Shown: positions 57,553-64,000 of the stretch, one piece after another
How the letters are laid out: every line of letters begins with the position of its first letter
How positions within the stretch are numbered: position 1 is the first letter of the stretch
Notes under the pieces: generated by a model
What the model saw: only the letters and a program-made list of their open reading frames with translations
The model's database searches: none
What the model was told of the DNA's origin: nothing
Translations under genes and position numbers: made by a program
Source: Primula veris
Taxonomy: Eukaryota > Streptophyta > Magnoliopsida > Ericales > Primulaceae
Assembly: GCA_963682055.1 (NCBI GenBank)
Contig: OY821742.1
Coordinates: forward strand, 4,053,816-4,117,815
Reading direction: 5' to 3'
DNA: 64,000 nt

Positions 57553-60192
57553 TCATTGGCACTTGTCGCAACGTTGGACGTATGCATCGGCATCTCGCTT
57601 GATATAGGGCCACCAATATCCTTGGGTCACTGCCTTGTTTGCAAGGGATCGCCCTTTGATGTGTGCTCCGCAGGATCCTTCGTGGATTTCCTCCAAAACC
57701 GGCAGTTGTAGCTCGGTCGGGACGTACAATAGGTGGGGTCCCCGGTAACTGGATTTGTATAGTTTATCATCCTCGGATAGCCAGAAGCGAGTAGCTTTTC
57801 TTGTAATTTTCAGTGCTTTTATCTTGTCGGCCGGAAGCGTTCCATTTCGCAGATAACGAGTCATGTCCTCCATCCAACCTAGTTTGTACTGTATTGATGT
57901 CACTCGGTCTACCCTTTTAATTATGCTCGGGGTTGGCAGTAGTTCCACTGTGATCGACCGGGTGTCAGTCAATGTTAATGTCGAGGCTAGGGTGGCCAAG
58001 GCATCGGCATGTGCATTTTCGGTGCGATTGATTCTTATTAACTCGCACTGTTCGAAGGTTGCCATCAAGCTTTGGACTTTTTCTTGGTAGAGGATCATTC
58101 TGTCATCTTTGGCTTGGTACTCGCCGATGGCTTGATTGACGATGAGCATGGAGTCTGAGCTTGCAATTAAGTGGGAGCATCCGAGGGACCGGGCAATGAG
58201 CATGCCATTTATCATGGCTTCGTATTCTGCCTCATTGTTGGTAGCTCGGAAGCCCAGTTTTATGCTTTTTTCGATGATTGCTCCCTCTCTAGACTTTAGG
58301 ACGATCCCTTCTCCGGATCCGTTCTTGGTGGCTGATCCGTCGACGTGTATCTGCCAGTGTGATTGTGGGAAGAGTGCCAAAGGCTCATCGTAGCCTTCGG
58401 TGAACTCCGCGACGAAATCGGCCAGGACTTGTCCCTTTATGGCATGGCGGGGTACGAATTCGATATGAAATTGGGATAGTTCAACCCCCCAGGCGGCAAC
58501 TCGACCGCTAATGTCCGTCCGTCGAAGTGACTCTTTGATATGAAATTTTGTGTATACCCGGACCTGATGAGCTATGAAATAGTGCGGCACCTTCCTGGTG
58601 GCGACGACCAATGCCAGACACAGCTTTTCCAATGGTAGGTAACGTGTTTCGGCTTCGACCAGAGTCTTGCTGACGAAGTAGATCGGGAATTGTTCGCGAC
58701 CTTCTTCCCTTAGGATAACTGGGCTCACAGCTGTAGTGGAAACTGCTAGGTAGCATGCCAGAACGTCTCCTTTGTTCGGCCTTACTAGCAGTGGCAGTGT
58801 CCTCAAGTACTCTTTGAGATTGTTGAAAGAAGCCTCATATTCCGGGTCCCAGACGAATTTTCTATCCTTCTTGAGTGATTCAAAAAATGGCCGTCCCTTG
58901 TCTGCGGATCGGCTAATGAATCTGCTCAACGCTGCCATCATTCCCGTGAGCTCTTGTACCTGTTTCTTATTCTTGGGTGCTGCAAGGTTCCGTAGAGCCG
59001 TTATTTGATCGGGATTAGCCTCTATTCCTCGTCGGCAAACCATATGCCCCAAGAATTTCCCTTTGCTGATGCCAAATGCACACTTGCTTGTGTTGAGCTT
59101 TAGTTTGTGCTCGCCCAACGTTTGGAAGACGTCTTTAATGTCTTGGAGGTGGGATGTGGCCTTTTCGCTCTTGACGACCATGTCGTCTATGTATACCTCC
59201 ATCGTCTTCCCTATATGATCTCGGCATACCCTTGTTATCATCCTTTGGTATGTTGCTCCTGCATTGCGTAGGCCGAACGGCATTACCGTATAGCAATAAT
59301 TTCTCAAAGGCGATATAAATGAAGTCTTTTCTTGATCTTCGTGGGATAGGGGAATTTGATGGTATCCTGAGTACGCATCAAGGAAGGTCATCCGTTCTGC
59401 TCCCATAGTTGCGTCCACCAGTTGATCGATCCTTGGAAGGGGAAAGTGGTCCCTCGGGTAGGCTTTGTTGAGATTGGTGAAGTCTATACAGACTCTCTCC
59501 TTCCCGTTCTTCTTAGGGACGACGACCGGGTTGGAAAACCATCTCGGATAGTAAACCTCCCTTATGGCTCCAGCCTCCAATAGCTTTTGTACTTCAGCGA
59601 TTATAGCTGCTCTGTGCTGAACAGACACTTTCCTGCTCCTCTGTGCTATTGGCTTGTACTCGGCGTTTACACTTAGGTGGTGGCATGCTGTATTGGGGTC
59701 TAGGCCCGGCATGTCTTTAGGACTCCAGGCGAATTTATCAATGTTGTTGAGAAGGAATGCTTTCAACTCCTCAGATTCCTGTTTTGGAAGGTTATCGCCG
59801 AGGAGGAAGTAGTGCTCCTCGTCCATATCTGGAATATACACCTTCCTAAGTGTCTCTCCTACTTGTTCTTCGACAACCCTTTCGGTTTTGGATATTTGGT
59901 TGATCAGCTTCTTCGTGCTGGTGGGTTGTTCCACAATTCTTCGTTGTTTTTGGAGAGTCGCGGTGATGTCTTCGCATCGTCTCGAATCTTCTTGACATCC
60001 TCTGGCTGTCTCGATCTCTCCCCTATCATTTGGGTATTTGACCTTTTGGTGATAGGTCGAGGGTATGGCCTTCATGGCATGTAACCAAGGTCGGCCTAAT
60101 ATTGCGTTGTGACCGGAGTGGTCGTTGACCACTAAGAACTCCACGGGAACCGACACGGACCCGATTGTGACACTGAGGACGATCTCACCCAA
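57553..60192 (-). pseudogene. G pol: RT, RNase H, second RNase H and integrase zinc finger
   Basis: In order: protease C-terminal part (HNAILGRPWLHAMKAIPSTY), RT (VVVPKKNGKERVCIDFTNLN, FLDAYSGYHQI, catalytic YIDDMVVKS), Gypsy RNase H (PIYFVSKTLVEAETRYLPLE), then an extra RNase HI-like domain (IHVDGSATKNGSGEGIV, NNEAEYEAMINGMLIARSLG, SDSMLIVNQAIGEY, ENAHADALATLAS). The last matches the additional RNase H of Tat/Ogre elements. The HHCC integrase finger ends CDKCQ, followed by TGA (57553-57555) where Arg (CGA) is expected. This 879-codon frame is otherwise open. Confidence 0.95.
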
Positions 60193-60660
60193 CGGTTTAG
60201 TCGTTTCGGAGATGAATCCGATCAGTGTGACATCGGTAGGCTATAGATCTTGCATCTTGAGTTCCATTTTGTCGAAGAGCTCCCTGTACATGATATCACA
60301 AGAGGCTCCTTGGTCGACAAGTACCCTGCTGACCGTGTCTAGGCCGATTTGAACACGGAGGTTAATGGCGTCTCCGTGGGGGTAAATCACCCCTTCTTCG
60401 TCAAGATCCGAGAAAGAAATGGGCGGATGTCATCGTGGTGTGCATTGTCGTTTAGAGGCCGACGCCTGTGATGTCTTGGCTACTTGGCCAAAGTGGGCCA
60501 GCTGCCGTTGTCGCGATCGTTCCCCGCCTGGGCCCTTGGGTTGTGACATATGAACGACGTTGATCGTTTTACCTTGCCGGTTGTCGGATCCCTCGATGGC
60601 CAGTTGTTTGCCTTTATTCCCAGCTCCTTTGATGTACTTGGTTAGGTATCCTGTATCGCC
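60193..60660 (-). pseudogene. G protease region with stops
   Basis: Same frame as pol. The active-site region reads VLVDQGASCDIMYRELF. Stops are TGA at 60430-60432 (before HPPISFSDLDEEG) and TAG at 60241-60243 (before PTDVTLIGF). Confidence 0.8.
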
Positions 60661-61275
60661 CTACTGGTTCATTCTCCATCGCAGGTTACGGCAATGCTCA
60701 GTGAGATGGCCGTGATCCTCGTGATATGCGCAGAAGAGCTTGGAATCTCTCTGATTGGGGGGAGAGATGATCGGTTGTGGTCGGGAATACCAACTTTCCC
60801 TGCATATATCCTTGAGGATATCTTCAGCATATAGGTTGAAAGTGTATCGCAGTTCGACCGGTCCGAAAGTGTTTCGGTGTTCCCTCTCTTGGGGCCGACC
60901 TTGTTGAAACGGCTTGGGTGGCATCGGGTAGGTGAGCTGGAGCGGTTTATGTTCATTGGTCGGTGTTGGGTATGCGATTTGGAGCGGTTTGGGCTCTAGT
61001 GCTCGTGGTCGCTCTACCCTGCTATGGACCTCGGGATCTTTGCCCTTTCTGGTCGGTTGGAATGCTTCTCCCTGGTTATTCCTAACTCTTTTACGACCCA
61101 CCTGTGCCTCGCGGACCGACTCTCTTCTTGGTAGAGTTCGGTTGAGGAGACGCAGTTCGTCGTTTTTATCGGTGAGGTGGGTACAATAGGCTAGCAGGGA
61201 ATAAGTGGTCGGGAAGTTTTTGCCTATGAACTTCCTTCTCGCCCAATAGCCATTAGGGATGGAGTTGATAAAGTT
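60661..61275 (-). pseudogene. G gag C-terminus with CCHC-like finger
   Basis: Continues the gag frame after a stop. Ends FCAYHEDHGHLTEHCRNLR, a zinc-finger form typical of Tat-clade gag. Closed by TAG at 60661-60663. Confidence 0.85.
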
Positions 61276-62523
61276 CTATATGGCTATATTATTGGCATAT
61301 CGTGGAATCTGGTTTGCTACGTCGATAAAACGTATGCAGTAATCATTGAGCCTTTCATTTGGCATCATCGTCATTTTAAGAAGGGTTTCGATGCTAACCT
61401 TCTTTTTCCGATGAGCAGCGTATCGGGTGGAGTACGCTCTTAGCAGTTCTGCCCAGTCTCTAATGGAGCCCCATGGTAAGTTGTGATACCATGACGAAGC
61501 CTCTTGACCCAAGCTGTTTTTGAAAAATTTGCACATCAGTGCATGGTCATCACTCCACAGTTCCATCTTCGTCTTGTAGTGCCTCAGATGGTTGATAGGG
61601 CAACTCTTTCCATCATAGAGCCTGAATTCGGGGATGACGAACCCCATAGGATTGCGGTACCGCGTGATCTGTTCGGTACATGGGGTTTCTTGGCATACGT
61701 TCCAAGCCTGTTGGTAGGGGGGAGGGTATCCTTCCTGATGTGGTGGTGGGCCATATCCTTCCCCGATCCTGTATTCGGGATATCTACCGTCCTTCGTGTT
61801 TGTGTGGACACGTTCCATATGAGTGTTCGGATGGACGATAGTTATTGGGACATTGCCCCCTTGGTGGGGCACTCTTGTATCGGGTCGCCGACCCGCTGCC
61901 TCCAGGGCGGCCCTGTAGGCAGAATCTTCCACTTCGTGGCGTGGGTCTTTGTCGGGTTGGATAACTGGCCATACGATGCCGGCCGCTGTCATGGCCGTCA
62001 TGCATGCCGCCAGCTGAGCTTGTAGCTGGGCGTAGTTCCTTTCATCGGCTAACGGAACAACGTGTTGTACCTCCACCGTGGGTGGTGTAATCATCCTCGG
62101 AGGATTAGTTGGTAGTCGGGGCAACTGTCCGAGTACATGATCCTCGGGCATGCCAAACTGATGAGCTTCGTCCATTTGTAAATGAGCACCGGAGTTGACC
62201 GAGGCTGTAGGCAAAGGGACTCTTGAGCTCGGCCCTGCCTGGGACCCGGGTAAGCGTCTTCGTGCACGCCTTAATACGGGCACGTCTTGTTCGTCCTCCG
62301 AGGACGAAGGATGTTCGTCGACAATCCCTTCAATGAAATGTTGGGGTGGTTCGACCGGTTGTTCTTGGTTGACATAGGAGGTTGTTGGTTGGTTTCCGGA
62401 TTGGATAGCTTCATATCTGTCGCGGATGGCGAATAGATCGTCGAGGTCTTGTTGGCTAATTTGCGCATTTTGGTTATTGGTTTCTATTATCTCGGGATGG
62501 GTTTCCTCTACATTGGTCACCAT
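61276..62523 (-). pseudogene. G gag (retrotrans_gag), N-terminal 415 codons
   Basis: Starts at ATG 62523 (MVTNVEETHPEIIETNNQNA), 58 bp inside the primer site. Polar and Gln-rich first 300 residues, then the capsid-like core: PINHLRHYKTKMELWSDD, CKFFKNSLGQEASSWYHNLP, LLRAYSTRYAAHRKKKVSIE and MPNERLNDYCIRFIDVANQI. Ends at TAG (61276-61278), with the frame continuing directly beyond. Confidence 0.92.
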
Positions 62524-62580
62524 TGTCGCTCGTCTGGCAGAGTATTGGTATTCGAATTCTAAACTAGTTGGGAACTAGAT

Positions 62581-62600
62581 GATTCCCGGAGACGGCGCCA
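62581..62600 (-). other. Primer binding site of G (tRNA-Asp type)
   Basis: The minus strand reads TGGCGCCGTCTCCGGGAATC, 17 of 20 bases complementary to the 3' end of plant tRNA-Asp(GUC), two bases from the 5' LTR. tRNA-Asp priming is common in Tat and Athila elements. Confidence 0.88.
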
Positions 62601-62602
62601 TT

Positions 62603-63171
62603 TGATAAAGCCATAACTTTGGTCGGTCGCGTTAGGTTTTTCAACAATAATATAATAGTAAATCAAATGTAAATAATGACACTTCCTGATCTTTATTATT
62701 GCTCGGATTATTATCCTTATTCGGACTATTACACTTGCTCGGATTAGTATCTCTGTTTTACAATTGTGCTCGATTTGACTATTTGATCTCTCTTCTTGGG
62801 CTTTCTCCCCTTTTATTCGGTGCTCGGCTTTATCTCTGCTCGGTTTATTTCTCGACGTGATATGCTTTGACTAGTTTCTCTCTTTTCTCAACTTCTCTCT
62901 ATATTTTTTGGATATATATTCTGGTCCTTTTCTAGGAGGGATAGTTGGCTATTTATAGGCAACTATGCCTTCTAGGATGTTGACAAATGTCTTCATCCCA
63001 GGGGTTTTTCAGACATGGGTCCCCATTTGATTGGGCTTGGGCTTTTGATAGTAATACCTTATTTCCTATAAAAAGCATGAGATGACCCATTTAAGCGTTG
63101 AATACCCATTTATAAAGTGGGTTGATTATTACCCGAATAGAATATTCGGGTCTAATTTTTATGTTCTATCA
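62603..63171 (-). repeat. 5' LTR of G
   Basis: 569 bp, TGATAAAGCC to TTCTATCA on the + strand. Contains a CTATTTATAGGC TATA-like site. Confidence 0.93.
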
Positions 63172-63176
63172 ATGCT

Positions 63177-64000
63177 CTTAACCGATATTCGCCTGACCAC
63201 TTTTAAGGTTTCTGGTCGTGATGGCGCTTCGATCCCAATGAGTGGCTCTCTCTGACTAAAATGTAATGCTGCTAGATGAGTTTAGAGAGATGATATGGTG
63301 CTTTTTGTATTTCAGAATGTGTGTTTCTGATGGGGGTGCTGCCTATATATAGGCTCAGCATTAAGTCACACTTAATTACAGAATTGAAATGTATAAAATA
63401 TAAATTGCATAAATGTAAAGATTGAATAAAAATAAAATGACGAGGCTACTATAAACAGTATGACTAAAATGTAATGCTGCTAGATGAGTTTAGAGAGATG
63501 ATATGGTGCTTTTTGTATTTCAGAATGTGTGTTTCTGATGGGGATGCTTCCTATATATAGACTTAGCTGAGTATATCAGCATTAAGTCACACTTAATATT
63601 GTCAGTTTTCGAATTTCGAAACTGCAGTATTAACTCTGCAATAATCCTCATTTATTGCATCAGTTACAAATTGCTGAAAACTTTCAGGACCACTCCTGTT
63701 ACATTCCCCAAGTCCCGCGTTTTGAGCGAGCACGCGAGTGTGGTACACACTTAATACACACATGTGTATGTGGACAAAAAAATTAATACACACATGAGAT
63801 ATCTTTGTATATATATTGTAAAAATGACTCTTTATTTTTTAATGTGGGACAATTTTCAATGAATTATCCTCATTAAACTTTTCAGGATTAAGAGATTTCT
63901 TTTTTTTTCAACCCTAATCTTTTACGCTAATTTCCATTCACTCTCATTCTACGAATAGGTCATGCGACATACTGTTACGAAACTTGTCATACCATCTACT
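63177..64000. repeat. LTR B, right part with tandem copies 3 and 4
   Basis: Resumes at CTTAACCGATATTCG exactly where it was cut at 45268. It has the remainder of repeat copy 3, a shortened copy 4 (from about 63382 to 63600), then unique LTR sequence including GAGCGAGCACGCGAGTGTGG and GAATAGGTCATGCGACATAC, both shared with the LTR of Copia F. Confidence 0.85.

Larger units (their letters stand above)
45269..63171 (-). mobile_element. Tat-type Ty3/Gypsy retrotransposon 'G', 17.9 kb, with antisense gene cargo
   Basis: LTRs of 569 bp (62603-63171 is 5', 45269-45837 is 3'), termini TGATA/TATCA, TSD ATGCC (45264-45268) and ATGCT (63172-63176). The minus strand has gag, protease, RT, RNase H, a second RNase H and integrase in one frame, now broken by six in-frame stops and a frameshift. 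Between integrase and the 3' LTR lies about 10.8 kb with ORFs on the opposite strand and two satellites. Large size, a tRNA-Asp primer and the double RNase H place it in the Tat/Ogre/Retand clade. LTRs differ at about 7 of 569 positions. Confidence 0.93.
33796..64000. mobile_element. Copia-type LTR 'B', host of the nested elements, open at the right edge
   Basis: Starts TGTTGGTTTTGGTGTACG, close to the LTR of Copia F. Its pieces are 33796-34677, 45066-45268 and 63177-64000. The last piece still matches F's LTR (GAATAGGTCATGCGA) and should end about 140 bp past the window. Elements C (with D inside) and G interrupt it. Whether B is solo or part of a full element cannot be seen. The 5 bases before it (CGACT, 33791-33795) are its expected TSD. 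Confidence 0.85.

Overview
This is a eudicot-type plant nuclear window: GT-AG introns, AT-rich intergenic DNA, and plant-specific gene and LTR-retrotransposon families. I cannot name the species. The left third (1-20 kb) is gene space. The right two thirds are retrotransposons nested inside one another, sitting in a decaying sulfotransferase (SOT) cluster.

Gene space holds three intact host genes. An alpha-SNAP gene (nine exons, + strand, 1836-7478) has an LTR/TRIM repeat array in intron 1. A DUF2985/PLAC8-type membrane protein gene (13892-15454, +, single coding exon) converges on a two-exon cytosolic sulfotransferase gene (16350-17903, -). Small elements lie between them: an inverted-repeat MITE, a 5'-truncated LINE tail with a 21-bp target-site duplication (TSD), a 193-bp CACTA-type MITE, a hAT-like element and a foldback MITE. 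From 20 to 34 kb come four SOT fragments. One fragment is preceded by a copy of the tail of the PLAC8 gene, so the cluster grew by DNA-level duplication of the PLAC8-SOT junction. A Copia element (21854-29880, TSD AGATC) separates the fragments.

The last SOT fragment is cut at its PAPS-binding loop by a Copia-type LTR ('B', from 33796 to beyond the window end). B contains about four copies of a ~0.3-kb tandem repeat. Copy 2 took a solo LTR 'C' (TSD AAATG), which in turn holds a non-coding LARD-like element 'D' (TSD TAAGC, two 1909-bp LTRs that look identical). Copy 3 took a 17.9-kb Tat-type Ty3/Gypsy element 'G' (45269-63171, TSD ATGCC/ATGCT, tRNA-Asp-type primer site). TSDs establish this order of insertion.

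The most unusual object is G. Its gag-pol (- strand, with the second RNase H typical of the Tat clade) is broken by stops. Between pol and the 3' LTR lies about 9 kb of opposite-strand coding DNA: five small single-exon coiled-coil ORFs, each with its own TATA box 55-90 bp upstream, then a spliced gene resembling the 'putative gypsy type transposon' (Transposase_28) family, and two more coiled-coil ORFs. A Cassandra solo LTR carrying a 5S-rRNA-like segment has landed in one exon of this cargo. Two adjacent satellites of 86 and 87 bp separate the cargo from the integrase.
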